Assembly (NCBI GenBank): GCA_033763935.1
Contig: JANRJO010000017.1
Location: forward strand, 1-64,000
Source of the DNA: DALYJJ01 sp033763935
GTDB taxonomy: Bacteria; Acidobacteriota; Terriglobia; Bryobacterales; Bryobacteraceae
Length of the DNA stretch: 64,000 nt
Direction: 5' to 3'
Part shown: positions 1 to 8,661 of the stretch, one piece after another
Position numbering within the stretch: the first letter of the stretch is position 1
Layout: every line of letters starts with the position of its first letter
Notes under the pieces: model-generated
Seen by the model: only the letters and a program-made list of their open reading frames with translations
Databases searched by the model: none
Told to the model about the DNA's origin: nothing
Translations under genes and position numbers: made by a program

Positions 1-1
1 A

Positions 2-1429
2 CTCTTCGCTCTCCACCACGGCGTCCACTCCCAGTTCATGCCCGATTGGTACGCCCGCGGCTATACGCCCGCCGGCATCGAAGTCTGGAACGCCATCCGC
101 GCCATCGACTATCTCGAAACCCGCCCCGAAGTCGACAAGACCAAAATCGGAATGACCGGCCGCTCCGGCGGCGCCGCCATGACCTGGTTCACCGCCGCCG
201 TCGAACCCCGCATCAAAGTCGCCGTCCCCGTCATGGGCATCAGCACCTACGCCGCGAACGTCAAGGCGAACACCCAGGAACACCACTGCGACTGCATGTT
301 CTGCATCAACGTCTACAAGCACGACATGACCCACCAGGGCGCACACATCGCCCCGCGCCCCCTCCTCATGGCACACGGCGAAAAGGACCCGCTCTTCCCC
401 GTCCCCGGCTACACCGAGTTCGAGCAACTCCTCACCCGCCTCTACGCCGCCTACAACCGCCCCGACGCCTTCCGCAACATCGTCGTCCCCACCGGCCACG
501 CCGACTCCGACTTCCTCCGCGAACAAGCCATCCGCTGGTTCGACAAGTTCCTCATGGCCATCCCCGAGCGCAAGCTCGACATGGACTACTCGAACGCCCC
601 GCCTGAACAGCTCGCCGTCTTCGCCGGCAAGACCCCCGCGGATGCCCGCAACCACACCATCCACGAAACGTTCACCACCCGCCCGCCGTCCGGCCTCTAC
701 CAAACAGCCGCCCAATGGCAGACCCGCCGCGTGGCCCTGGACGCCGCGATTCAGAAGTTGCTTCCACCCGACGGCCCGATAGCCCCGCCCCGCACGGAAA
801 TCTACAAACCCCAACCCAGACCCGCGAAGGTCCCCGCGCTCCTCTACATCGCGTGCGACGGCGACAACCGCGACTACCACCGCCTCGCCCTCGCCGGCGT
901 GCACACAAAGAACACCGCCGTCCGCATGGCGGTCTACCCCATCGGCATCGACGAGATCCCCTGGCCCAACCTGTTCCAGCGAGACACCCTTCGTAACGCC
1001 ATGCACATCGGCGAGACCATCGACTCCCTTCGCCTCCGCGACGTGCGCGCCGCCCTCCAGCAACTCCGCGAAATGCCCGAAGTCGACCCCGCCCGCATCA
1101 TGATCGCCGGCCGCGGCGTCTCCGGCATCCTCGGTCTCTACGCTGCCATCCTCGATCCCGCCATCTGGCAAGTCGCCCTCATCGACCCGCCCACCTCCCA
1201 CCGCCACGGCCCCCTCTTCCTCAACATCCTCCGCCACACCGACCTCCCCGAAGCCGCCGCCCTCCTGGCCCCCCGCCGACTCATCTTCTACGGCCACATG
1301 CCCAAGGAGTACGAGTACACTAGGCACGTCTACACGCTCCTCGGCCAACCCGGCCACCTCTCCGTAGCCATGAACCTCGAGTACGTCCTCGAAGGCCGCT
1401 ACGACCACGGCATGGCCTCGGGGCGATAG
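2..1429 (+). CDS. Two-domain alpha/beta hydrolase (acetylxylan-esterase-like), 5' partial
   Basis: The reading frame is open to the left edge, so the gene starts outside the window; 475 residues are visible. The first half carries a nucleophile elbow G-R-S-G-G and a later D/H pair (HGEKDPLFP and TGHADSDF), as in secreted acetylxylan or peptidase-like esterases. The second half repeats the fold but has G-R-G-V-S-G where a catalytic serine would be expected, so it looks non-catalytic. Tandem hydrolases of this kind usually act on plant polysaccharide esters in the periplasm; the substrate is inferred only from family resemblance. The following methyltransferase starts 2 bases after the stop. 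Confidence 0.75.
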   Translation, partial: LFALHHGVHSQFMPDWYARGYTPAGIEVWNAIRAIDYLETRPEVDKTKIGMTGRSGGAAMTWFTAAVEPRIKVAVPVMGISTYAANVKANTQEHHCDCMFCINVYKHDMTHQGAHIAPRPLLMAHGEKDPLFPVPGYTEFEQLLTRLYAAYNRPDAFRNIVVPTGHADSDFLREQAIRWFDKFLMAIPERKLDMDYSNAPPEQLAVFAGKTPADARNHTIHETFTTRPPSGLYQTAAQWQTRRVALDAAIQKLLPPDGPIAPPRTEIYKPQPRPAKVPALLYIACDGDNRDYHRLALAGVHTKNTAVRMAVYPIGIDEIPWPNLFQRDTLRNAMHIGETIDSLRLRDVRAALQQLREMPEVDPARIMIAGRGVSGILGLYAAILDPAIWQVALIDPPTSHRHGPLFLNILRHTDLPEAAALLAPRRLIFYGHMPKEYEYTRHVYTLLGQPGHLSVAMNLEYVLEGRYDHGMASGR

Positions 1430-1431
1430 CG

Positions 1432-2334
1432 ATGCCGTCGTCGATCATGCTCCGATCGGTCCGGCGGTTCCTCCGCGGTGCGCTCGCCGCCGTCAATAAA
1501 AGACTCCAAGATCCGGAAACAAGCCCCCCCCTCGAAGCTGACGTTGAACCCATCCGCCGGTTCCTGCTGTCCCTCGATCAACCCGACGAGCCTGCCGCGG
1601 CCTATCTACGCGAACACCTCGACCGGCTCGCCTTCACCGCCTCCTTCGCTCCCCCGGCCGGCGTCACAGCACGCTGCCTCGAACTCGGCTCCTACATGCA
1701 CCTCGCGCCCGCGTTGCAGCAGTTCCGCGGGTACTCCTCGATTCGCACCGCCGATTACGGCCCGCTCGGATCGAAGGCGCACAAGTCCGCCTCGATCGCC
1801 GGACAGATCATCCTGGAGTGCGACACCGATCGATTCGACGCTGAACGCGATCCCTTCCCCTACCCCGCAGACCATTTCGAACTCGTCCTCGCGTGCGAAC
1901 TCCTCGAACACCTCCGCGCCGACCCGATGCACATGATCTTCGAAGCCTTCCGCGTCCTCCAGCCCCAAGGCCGCCTCCTGCTCACCACCCCCAACTGCGC
2001 CAGCTTCGCCAGCCTCGAGCAACTCCTCTGGCGTTCCGCCAACCCCTATACCTACTCCCTCTACCCGCACCCCGCCCGCCAAGAGCAGGCCGCCTCTCAC
2101 ATTCGCGAGTACACCCCGGACGAACTGCGCCGCGTCCTCGAGTCCGCCGGCTTCGAAGTCGAACTCCTGCTCACCCGCCCCGGCCGCCCCATAGAAACTC
2201 GCGACCTCATCGAGGATCTGCTCCTCCGCTACGGCTTCCCCACCACCCTTCGCGGCGAACAAATCTACTGCCTCGCGCGCAAGCCCGGCCACCAACCCCA
2301 ACAGGACCGCTTCCCCTCGTTCCTCTACGGCTGA
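1432..2334 (+). CDS. Class I SAM-dependent methyltransferase
   Basis: 300 residues. A Rossmann methyltransferase core is recognisable: LELGSY near residue 78 in the SAM-binding position, then FPYPADHFELVLACELLEHL and the strand-4/5 element GRLLLTTPN, as in Methyltransf_11/23 proteins. The substrate cannot be told; this branch is common among glycan or lipid methyltransferases. The ATG lies 2 bases after the upstream esterase stop, so the two genes are probably co-translated. The canonical GxGxG is degenerate (G-S-Y), so SAM binding is likely but not certain. Confidence 0.75.
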   Translation: MPSSIMLRSVRRFLRGALAAVNKRLQDPETSPPLEADVEPIRRFLLSLDQPDEPAAAYLREHLDRLAFTASFAPPAGVTARCLELGSYMHLAPALQQFRGYSSIRTADYGPLGSKAHKSASIAGQIILECDTDRFDAERDPFPYPADHFELVLACELLEHLRADPMHMIFEAFRVLQPQGRLLLTTPNCASFASLEQLLWRSANPYTYSLYPHPARQEQAASHIREYTPDELRRVLESAGFEVELLLTRPGRPIETRDLIEDLLLRYGFPTTLRGEQIYCLARKPGHQPQQDRFPSFLYG

Positions 2335-2555
2335 TGTTGGCCGGCCGCCACTCGGTTGACTTACCTCCCCGCGAAAGAGCCCGGGTCCGGCCCCATCGTC
2401 CCATCCGGAAACCGCCGTCTCGGCAGTGGCGGAACAGGCACAATCCCACCGGCGCTTCCGTAAGCACCCGCGGGAACTCTGCTTCCGGAACATACTGACT
2501 CACGAGCGCCACATCTGCCGGCGATCCATAAGCCATCAACGGCCCCCTCCGCGCT
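2335..2555. other. Intergenic region between convergent genes
   Basis: About 220 bases between the methyltransferase stop and the stop of the minus-strand thioredoxin gene. I see no gene, tRNA or clear U-tract terminator in it. Confidence 0.5.
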
Positions 2556-3656
2556 CTACCGCTCCCCCGCATACCGCCCCCGCCGCCCCTCCATCTTCCG
2601 CATCTCATCCTCGCCCCAACCCTCCTCGCGTCCCACCCGCACCGCCTCGTCCATCGCCTTCCGCGCCTCGTCCCGTTTCCCCCGCGCCCACAGCACCATC
2701 GCCAGCGACTCCAGCCGCCACGGATCCCGCCCCTTCATCAGCGCAATCGACCGCCGCGCGCACCGCTCCGCCAGATCGAAGTCCTCCGCCGTATTGTCCT
2801 CGTGCGCCACCTCACCCGCGCCGGGCCGCAACGCAATCGACTGCGCCAGTTGCGCCAGTGGCCACGCATACCGCGCGTCGTCCCCCGTCAGCCGCTTCTC
2901 CAGTAACTCCACCGCCCACGCATTCGCCTTCGCCTTCCCTACCGCCTTCCGCATCCCCGAGTAGATACTCCCCGCCGGCAGCGCAAACAGCCCCGCATCC
3001 TCGGCCAGCAGTTTGCGATACGCCTCCGCCGCGCCATCGAAGTCCCGCGCCGTCTCCCGCGCGTCCGCGTCCGCGATCACCGCCGCCAGCCGCTTCCGCG
3101 TCTCGATCGCCTGCCGGTGCGCCGCCGCAGCCCGTTCGACGTCGTGCCGGTCCTCGAGCACCGCCCGCAGCGCCTCGTCGAACCCCGCCATCGGATACCC
3201 TCGCCCCAAATACGCAATCCGCCCCTGCCGGTCGACGATCGCCTTCAACGGATAACTCCCGCTTCCCAGTCCACCCAACCCGTCGTCAAAGCGCTTCACC
3301 ACCCGCTCCCCGATGTCCTCCCCTACCGGGTACGGCATCAGCTCGCCCTTCACCTTCAGAAACTGCGACACCGGCATCCCCGACTCCGGATACACCGCCA
3401 CCGCCAACAGCGTCATCCGCCCGGCGTGCTTCTCCGCCAGCGCCTTCAGCTTCGGCAACTCCGCCAGGCACGGCGGACACCACGTCCCCCAAAGGTCCAC
3501 CACGTACACGTGCCCCTTCTGGAACGTGCCCCCCGGGTCCTTCTGGAGCCACCGCACGTCAGAGCCGAGTCCGCTCACGGCATCCCCCACCACCGCACCG
3601 GGAACCACCGCGGGACCGGACATCAGCAACCAAGCAAGACACAATAAGCCGCGCAT
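2556..3656 (-). CDS. Exported TlpA/ResA-like thioredoxin-fold protein
   Basis: 366 residues from the chosen ATG at 3656, which gives an N-terminal signal peptide (MRGLLCLAWLLMSGPA) and has a GAGGGCGAG purine stretch upstream; the longer frame would add 25 basic residues before it. A thioredoxin domain follows, with active-site W-G-T-W-C-P-P-C (Cys60 and Cys63) and the cis-Pro region near GSYPLKAIVDRQG. The last 180 residues are alpha-helical and TPR-like. Such proteins reduce or exchange disulfides in the periplasm, for example in cytochrome c maturation or redox stress; no partner gene adjoins it, so the target is unknown. Confidence 0.8.
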   Translation of the reverse strand: MRGLLCLAWLLMSGPAVVPGAVVGDAVSGLGSDVRWLQKDPGGTFQKGHVYVVDLWGTWCPPCLAELPKLKALAEKHAGRMTLLAVAVYPESGMPVSQFLKVKGELMPYPVGEDIGERVVKRFDDGLGGLGSGSYPLKAIVDRQGRIAYLGRGYPMAGFDEALRAVLEDRHDVERAAAAHRQAIETRKRLAAVIADADARETARDFDGAAEAYRKLLAEDAGLFALPAGSIYSGMRKAVGKAKANAWAVELLEKRLTGDDARYAWPLAQLAQSIALRPGAGEVAHEDNTAEDFDLAERCARRSIALMKGRDPWRLESLAMVLWARGKRDEARKAMDEAVRVGREEGWGEDEMRKMEGRRGRYAGER

Positions 3657-3787
3657 CTCGCCCTCAGACGGCTCGCGCGCCGATCTGCGCCGCTCTTGTG
3701 ACCTCCGTAAACCCGCTAGCGCGCTCACCACCCCGGCTCCGTTTGCGCCTTGTTTTTCGCGTTGTCTTCCAAGAAAGGAACGCCCCC

Positions 3788-4276
3788 ATGCCCAAGATCC
3801 CCAGTTCTCAACCCATCTGGGCTGATCGCTGCGACCCCCGCCTCCCCCAGGCCGCCCTCGACTTCCGCCTGAAACACAACCCCCTTCTCACCACGCCCGA
3901 GTACTTCGGCGCCCTCAACATCACTGCGTGGCTCTACACCGACCCCAAAGCCCGCACCCAGGGCATCCACGTCGCCTGCAATGTCACCATCAAACAGGTG
4001 ATCGAGGCCTTCGGCCACGCTGAAACTCCCGACGCCGATCTCGGCCTCCACTCCGAAGGCATCGCCGCCGAATGGTTCCGCCTCCGCCCCCATCTCCGCG
4101 TCCAGCAGATCTTCACAGAGCGCATCCCCTGTCCGAAAACCTGCGCCCCGCTTCTCCGACACTACTATCCAAACGTCCCCTGGTACTACTATTACGACCG
4201 CCGTTCCTTCGTCGGCGACAACGGCCAGTTGATCCTCCACGCCGGCCGCGGCCTCAAGACCGCCTACGGCATCTAG
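3788..4276 (+). CDS. Stand-alone deaminase-fold protein (toxin-deaminase-like)
   Basis: 162 residues; AAAGGA precedes the ATG at good spacing. The zinc-deaminase signature is visible: H88-S-E90 and, 24 residues on, P114-C115-P-K-T-C119, preceded by F-T-E-R. This matches the general cytidine/deoxycytidylate deaminase pattern H-x-E...P-C-x(2-8)-C, with H88, C115 and C119 as zinc ligands and E90 as proton shuttle. The E-R-x-P-C context resembles bacterial toxin deaminases. However, there is no signal peptide, Rhs or other trafficking domain and no adjacent immunity gene. Substrate (free nucleotide, RNA or DNA) unknown. Confidence 0.6.
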   Translation: MPKIPSSQPIWADRCDPRLPQAALDFRLKHNPLLTTPEYFGALNITAWLYTDPKARTQGIHVACNVTIKQVIEAFGHAETPDADLGLHSEGIAAEWFRLRPHLRVQQIFTERIPCPKTCAPLLRHYYPNVPWYYYYDRRSFVGDNGQLILHAGRGLKTAYGI

Positions 4277-4291
4277 CGCTCGTCCTCTACC

Positions 4292-4328
4292 TTGACATCC
4301 TACCTAGATCGGCTATACTCCTACCTAG
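4292..4328 (+). promoter_or_regulatory. PadR promoter with tandem operator-like repeats
   Basis: TTGACA (4292-4297), a 16-bp spacer and TATACT (4314-4319) form a strong sigma-70-type promoter. The 10-mer TCCTACCTAG occurs twice, at 4298-4307 inside the spacer and at 4319-4328 over the predicted start of transcription, exactly 21 bp (two helical turns) apart. That is a convincing binding site for the PadR regulator encoded immediately downstream. The -10 box ends only 10 bases before the ATG, so the mRNA is probably leaderless or nearly so. Confidence 0.75.
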
Positions 4329-4329
4329 G

Positions 4330-4659
4330 ATGTCTACCAAGACCACCAACCTCCTCCAGGGCACCCTCGACCTCTTGATCCTCAAAACCCTCGCCCACGG
4401 ACCCCTCCACGGCTACGGCATCGCCCAGCGCATCCTCGTCGCCAGCCGCGAAACCCTCCAGGTCCAGCAGGGCTCCCTCTATCCCGCCCTCCACCGCCTC
4501 GAACACAAAGGCTTCCTCAAGTCCGAATGGAAAGAGTCCGGCAACGGCCCCATGGCGAAGATGTACTCCCTCACCCCCGCCGGCCGCAAACACCTCGCAG
4601 CCGAAACCGCTGAATGGCAGCGCTACGCCGGCGCCATCGCCCTCGTCCTCGAGTCCTAA
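4330..4659 (+). CDS. PadR-family transcriptional regulator
   Basis: 109 residues, the normal size for the short PadR class linked to acidobacterial permeases. The N-terminal winged helix shows the family sequence LLQGTLDLLILKTL, followed by GPLHGYGIAQRI and QGSLYPALHRLEHKG, with the C-terminal YSLTPAGRKHL wing. It should repress its own promoter (see the tandem repeats just upstream) and so the permease gene that begins 18 bases after its stop. The start has essentially no leader for a ribosome-binding site. The effector molecule is unknown. Confidence 0.93.
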   Translation: MSTKTTNLLQGTLDLLILKTLAHGPLHGYGIAQRILVASRETLQVQQGSLYPALHRLEHKGFLKSEWKESGNGPMAKMYSLTPAGRKHLAAETAEWQRYAGAIALVLES

Positions 4660-4677
4660 CAACGCGGAGCAGCGAAA

Positions 4678-7362
4678 ATGTTCTCAAACAAGAAAGCCGA
4701 ATCCGACCTCAACAGCGAAATCGCCCACCACCTCCATCACCTCGCCGCCGAATACGAACGCCAGGGCCACTCCCCCAAAGAAGCCCGCCAACTCGCCCTC
4801 CGCGAATTCGGCGCCCGCGATCAGGTCAAAGAGGAATGCCGCGACGAGCGCCCCTTCGCCTGGCTCACCGGCTTCCGCCAGGACCTCGTCTTCGGCCTCC
4901 GCATGCTCCGCCGCGCCCACATCGTCACCGCCGCCGCCGTCCTCTCCCTCGCCCTCGGCATCGGCGCCAACGCCGCCATCGCCTCCCTCATGGACATCGT
5001 CCTCTGGCGCGACCTCCCCGTCCCCGACCCCGCCCGCATAGTCCTCGTCAACTGGCAGGGCCAGGGCTTCCCCCGCGAACTCGCCAACGGCGCCTCCGGC
5101 AGCATGTTCCGGCAGGACGGCTTCGAAGTCGCCGACTTCTTCGCTTTCCCCGCCTACGAATCCATGCGCCGCACCGTCGCCTCCCAGGCCACTCTCGCCG
5201 CCTACACCTTCCCCGCGCAGGTCAGCGTCGCCTGGCAGGGCCGCCCGCTCATCGCCGAGCAGCGCCCCGTCGCCGGCAACTTCCTCGCCACGCTCCAGGT
5301 CCGCCCGCACCTCGGCCGCATCTTCTCCCTCGCCGACGACACCGACGCCGCCCCCGCCGTCGCCGTCCTCTCCCATCGCTTCTGGGCTAACACCCTTGCC
5401 GCCGACCCCGCGGTTATCGGCCGCACCCTCACCATCGACAACCGCCCTCACATCATCGCCGGCGTCCTCGAACCCGCCTTCTACGGCCTCTTCCCCGGCG
5501 ACACCACCGAAATCTACACCCCCATCCACCACGCCCCCTGGCGTGAACGCGAACGCGCCGAAGGCAATGACCGCCTCCTCGACCCCCGCAACTGGAGCGT
5601 CCAACTTATCGCCCGCCTCGCTCCCGGTGTCACTGCCCAACAACTCAGCCCCGCCCTCAACGCCGCCTTCCGCTCCACCTGGTCCGCCCAGCCAACGGAG
5701 CCCGCCCCCGCCATCCGCCTCGAAGACGGACGCCGCGGTCTCGGCGTCCTCAGCCGCAGCTTCCGCAACCCGCTGTACTTCCTCGGCGCTCTCGTCGCCC
5801 TGCTGCTGATCATTGCCTGCGCCAACATCGCCAATCTCCTCCTGGCTCGCGGCCACGCCCGCCGCAAGGAGATCGCTCTCCGCATGTCCATCGGCTGCTC
5901 CCGCTTCCGGCTCATACGCCAGTTCCTCACCGAAAGCGCGCTCCTCGCCATCGCCGGCGGCGCCGCCGCCATCCTCGTCGCCTACGCCGCGGCCAACCTG
6001 CTCGGCCAGTTCGTTGCCGGCAACGGCACGCTCCCCCTGCGCGTCAGCCTCGACCACACCATCCTCGCCGCCGTCGCCCTCTTCACCTTCGCCGCCCTGA
6101 TCGTCTTCGCTCTCTTCCCCGCCTGGCAATCCTCCCGACTCTCTGATCCCTCCTGGCTCAAACAGGGCCGCGGCAGCATCGGCGGCATCGAACGCCGTGC
6201 GGGACTCACCGGCCGCATCCTCGTCACCGCCCAGGTCGCCATGTCCCTCGTCCTCGTCATGGCCGCGATACTCTTCACCCGCAACCTCCTCTCCGTCCGC
6301 TCCGCCGACCCCGGCTTTGACCGCCGCAACCTCGTCGTCTTCGGCGTCCGCCCCGGCGCTTCCGGCTATGAGAAGTCACGCCTCATGCAGTTTTACTTCG
6401 ACCTCGAACAGCGCCTCGCCGCCACCCCCGGCGTCGCCTCGGCCGGCCTCGCTTGGATGCGCCCGATGAACGTCGGCGGCTGGTGGCAATCCGCTCGCCT
6501 GAAGGGCCAGACCGCCACCCACCAGACCAGCGTCAACGCCATCACCCCCGCCTACCTGCCCCTTTATGCGCCGCAACTCCTCGCCGGCCGCAACTTCACC
6601 TGGTCCGATCTCCGCGCCGACGCCAAAGTCGCCATCATCAGCGAGGACCTTGCCCGCGCCCTCGGCGGCCCCCAGGTTCTCGGTCAGGTCTTCGAGTTCC
6701 CCGACGGCCCTCCCGGCGCCGTCCCCGAGTCGTACCAGATCATCGGCATCGCACCCGCCATCGCCGCCACGTCCATGAAGGAGCGTCCCTACGCCATCTG
6801 GGTGCCGTTCTCAAAAGCGGGCCAGGAGGCCACCGTCGTTGTCCGCACCACCCAATCGCCCGACGTTGTCCTTCCCGCCCTCCGACAAACCATGGCCGCC
6901 ATCGACCCCAACCTCCCCATGGTCGACACCGTCACCATGGAAGAACAGATCTCGAAAACTCTCCTGCGCGAGCGCATGTTCGCCACCCTCTGCCTGGCCT
7001 TCGGCCTCACCGCCCTCGCCCTCTGCGTCGTCGGCCTCTACGGCGTCCTTGCCTATTACACCTCCCGCCGCCGCGCGGAAATCGGCGTCCGCCTCGCGCT
7101 CGGCGCCCGCCCCAGCGACGTCGTCGCCATGGTCCTCCGCGACGGCCTCACCCCCGCCCTCATCGGCATCGCCCTCGGCCTCCCCGCTGTCTACTTCGGC
7201 GCCCGGTACGTGCAAGAGGAACTAAGCGCGGTGAAACCTCTAGACCCCGCCTCCCTGACCCTCACCCTCGCCACTCTCCTCGGCGCCGCCCTCTTCGCTG
7301 CAGGCATCCCGGCCCTCCGGGCCTCCCTTTTGCACCCCCTCGACACCCTCCGCGAGGAATAA
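4678..7362 (+). CDS. ADOP-type ABC transporter permease (MacB/FtsX family)
   Basis: 894 residues. The N-terminal 80 residues are the acidobacterial ADOP leader (helical segment with EIAHHLHHLAAEYERQG and LREFG). Then come a first membrane helix, a MacB-type periplasmic core domain, three membrane segments with NIANLLLARGHARRKEIALR, a second periplasmic domain and a C-terminal FtsX unit with RRRAEIGVRLALGA. This duplicated two-half layout without an ATPase partner is known in Acidobacteriota; function is unproven, probably efflux or envelope remodelling. It forms an operon with padR. A diverged copy of its last codons recurs at 8527-8568. Confidence 0.93.
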   Translation: MFSNKKAESDLNSEIAHHLHHLAAEYERQGHSPKEARQLALREFGARDQVKEECRDERPFAWLTGFRQDLVFGLRMLRRAHIVTAAAVLSLALGIGANAAIASLMDIVLWRDLPVPDPARIVLVNWQGQGFPRELANGASGSMFRQDGFEVADFFAFPAYESMRRTVASQATLAAYTFPAQVSVAWQGRPLIAEQRPVAGNFLATLQVRPHLGRIFSLADDTDAAPAVAVLSHRFWANTLAADPAVIGRTLTIDNRPHIIAGVLEPAFYGLFPGDTTEIYTPIHHAPWRERERAEGNDRLLDPRNWSVQLIARLAPGVTAQQLSPALNAAFRSTWSAQPTEPAPAIRLEDGRRGLGVLSRSFRNPLYFLGALVALLLIIACANIANLLLARGHARRKEIALRMSIGCSRFRLIRQFLTESALLAIAGGAAAILVAYAAANLLGQFVAGNGTLPLRVSLDHTILAAVALFTFAALIVFALFPAWQSSRLSDPSWLKQGRGSIGGIERRAGLTGRILVTAQVAMSLVLVMAAILFTRNLLSVRSADPGFDRRNLVVFGVRPGASGYEKSRLMQFYFDLEQRLAATPGVASAGLAWMRPMNVGGWWQSARLKGQTATHQTSVNAITPAYLPLYAPQLLAGRNFTWSDLRADAKVAIISEDLARALGGPQVLGQVFEFPDGPPGAVPESYQIIGIAPAIAATSMKERPYAIWVPFSKAGQEATVVVRTTQSPDVVLPALRQTMAAIDPNLPMVDTVTMEEQISKTLLRERMFATLCLAFGLTALALCVVGLYGVLAYYTSRRRAEIGVRLALGARPSDVVAMVLRDGLTPALIGIALGLPAVYFGARYVQEELSAVKPLDPASLTLTLATLLGAALFAAGIPALRASLLHPLDTLREE

Positions 7363-7387
7363 AAACATCCCCCCATCTCGGCATAAG

Positions 7388-8503
7388 ATGATTGCGATGT
7401 TGCGACACGCATGTCTTCTAGCCCTGCTCGCCGTCCCGGTCTGCGGCCAAACCTCCTTGAAGGAGGCGTTCAAACCTCACTTCCGCATCGGAGCGGCAGT
7501 AAATCCAAGCCAATACCGCGAAACAGATCCGGTCGCCGTGGCCATCGTTCGACAGCACTTCAACACCATCACGCCCGAGAACGACATGAAATGGGAACGT
7601 ATCCACCCGGCGCCCGACCGGTACAACTTCGAACCAGCGGACAAGTTCGTTGAGTTCGGCGAGAAGAACGGCATGTTCATTGTCGGCCATACGCTGGTGT
7701 GGCACAGTCAAACGCCGAGATGGGTGTTCGAGGACGCCGAAGGAAAGCCGCTCACACGCGAGGCCCTGCTACAGCGCATGCGCGACCACATCTTCACCGT
7801 CGTGGGCAGGTACAAGGGACGAGTACACGGGTGGGACGTTGTGAATGAAGCCCTGAATGAGGACGGCACGATGCGTCAGAGCCCGTGGTATCGGATCATC
7901 GGCGAGGACTTCGTCGCCCGGGCCTTCGAGTACGCGAAGGAAGCCGACCCAAGTGCCGAACTCTATTACAACGACTATGGGCTCGAGCGCGAGTCCAAGC
8001 GGAACGGCGCCGTCGAACTGGTGAAGCGCCTGAAAGCCCAGGGCCTGAAGGTGACCGCCATCGGCACCCAGCACCACAATCGCTTGAACACGCCCACAAT
8101 CGCGGAAATGGATGCGACGTTCCGTGCGTTCAAAGCGCTCGGGGTGAAGGTCTGCGTCACTGAACTCGATGTGGATGTGCTGCCCCCCGCAACGCGCCGT
8201 CCGACTGCCGATGTGAGCGTTCGCGTAGAACCCGACGCGAGCCTGAATCCCTACACCGCCGGCCTTCCCGATGATGTACAGACCGCGCTTGCCAAGCGGT
8301 ACGCGGCGATCTTCGCCACCTTCCTCGATCACCGTGACGCGATCACGCGGGTGACCTTCTGGGGAGTCACGGACCGTGTCTCGTGGCTCAATAACTTCCC
8401 GGTGCGCGGCCGGACCAATCATCCCCTGCTGTTCGACCGGGAAGGCAAACCAAAACCTGCGTTCGACGCCGTGCTCAGCACGTTGTCCGAAGGGAGCAGG
8501 TGA
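7388..8503 (+). CDS. Secreted GH10 endo-1,4-beta-xylanase
   Basis: 371 residues with a signal peptide (MLRHACLLALLAVPVCG). The GH10 barrel is complete: TPENDMKWE, GHTLVWHSQTP, the acid/base glutamate E154 in WDVVNEAL, the substrate-binding YNDYG, and the nucleophile E259 in CVTELDVDV. It should cleave xylan backbones outside the cytoplasm. ATG at 7388 and 7397 are both possible starts; neither has a strong ribosome-binding site. Codon use is less biased to C-ending codons than in the flanking permease, and permease 3'-end sequence lies on both sides, suggesting arrival by recombination. Confidence 0.93.
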   Translation: MIAMLRHACLLALLAVPVCGQTSLKEAFKPHFRIGAAVNPSQYRETDPVAVAIVRQHFNTITPENDMKWERIHPAPDRYNFEPADKFVEFGEKNGMFIVGHTLVWHSQTPRWVFEDAEGKPLTREALLQRMRDHIFTVVGRYKGRVHGWDVVNEALNEDGTMRQSPWYRIIGEDFVARAFEYAKEADPSAELYYNDYGLERESKRNGAVELVKRLKAQGLKVTAIGTQHHNRLNTPTIAEMDATFRAFKALGVKVCVTELDVDVLPPATRRPTADVSVRVEPDASLNPYTAGLPDDVQTALAKRYAAIFATFLDHRDAITRVTFWGVTDRVSWLNNFPVRGRTNHPLLFDREGKPKPAFDAVLSTLSEGSR

Positions 8504-8516
8504 CGGCGTACACAGG

Positions 8517-8660
8517 CTAGCCGCGCCTCTCCGCCGCCGGCATCCCAGCCCTCCGGGCATCCCTATTGCCGTCAAGGCACGGCTTCAGCGACTTGAACTC
8601 CACCCTCTCCGCCTGTAGCAGCGCGCCGCACAGCAGCAGGCCTACCGTAATCTTCAACAA
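8517..8660 (-). pseudogene. Truncated 5' end of a secreted-protein gene
   Basis: A TTG start (8660 or 8657) sits one base after the esterase stop, preceded by AAAGGGAG, and opens a 47-codon frame beginning with a signal-peptide-like LLKITVGLLLCGALLQA. After about 28 codons the frame runs into the antisense of the permease remnant and stops. It is best read as the first part of a second operon gene cut off by the same recombination that left the permease fragment. Confidence 0.5.
8527..8568 (+). pseudogene. Remnant of an ADOP permease 3' end
   Basis: In frame, these 14 codons read LSAAGIPALRASLL, matching the intact permease end LFAAGIPALRASLL (7291-7332) at 13 of 14 residues and 36 of 42 bases. 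Most of the differences are synonymous third-position changes, so this is a fragment of a diverged paralogous gene rather than a fresh copy. Similarity stops abruptly at 8568. Confidence 0.7.
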
Positions 8661-8661
8661 G

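Noticed and set aside
4684..6129. Long minus-strand open frame (481 codons) opposite the permease gene
   Set aside because: It is Gly/Glu/Asp-rich antisense of C-ending codons, with no family resemblance; the plus strand encodes a clear ADOP permease.
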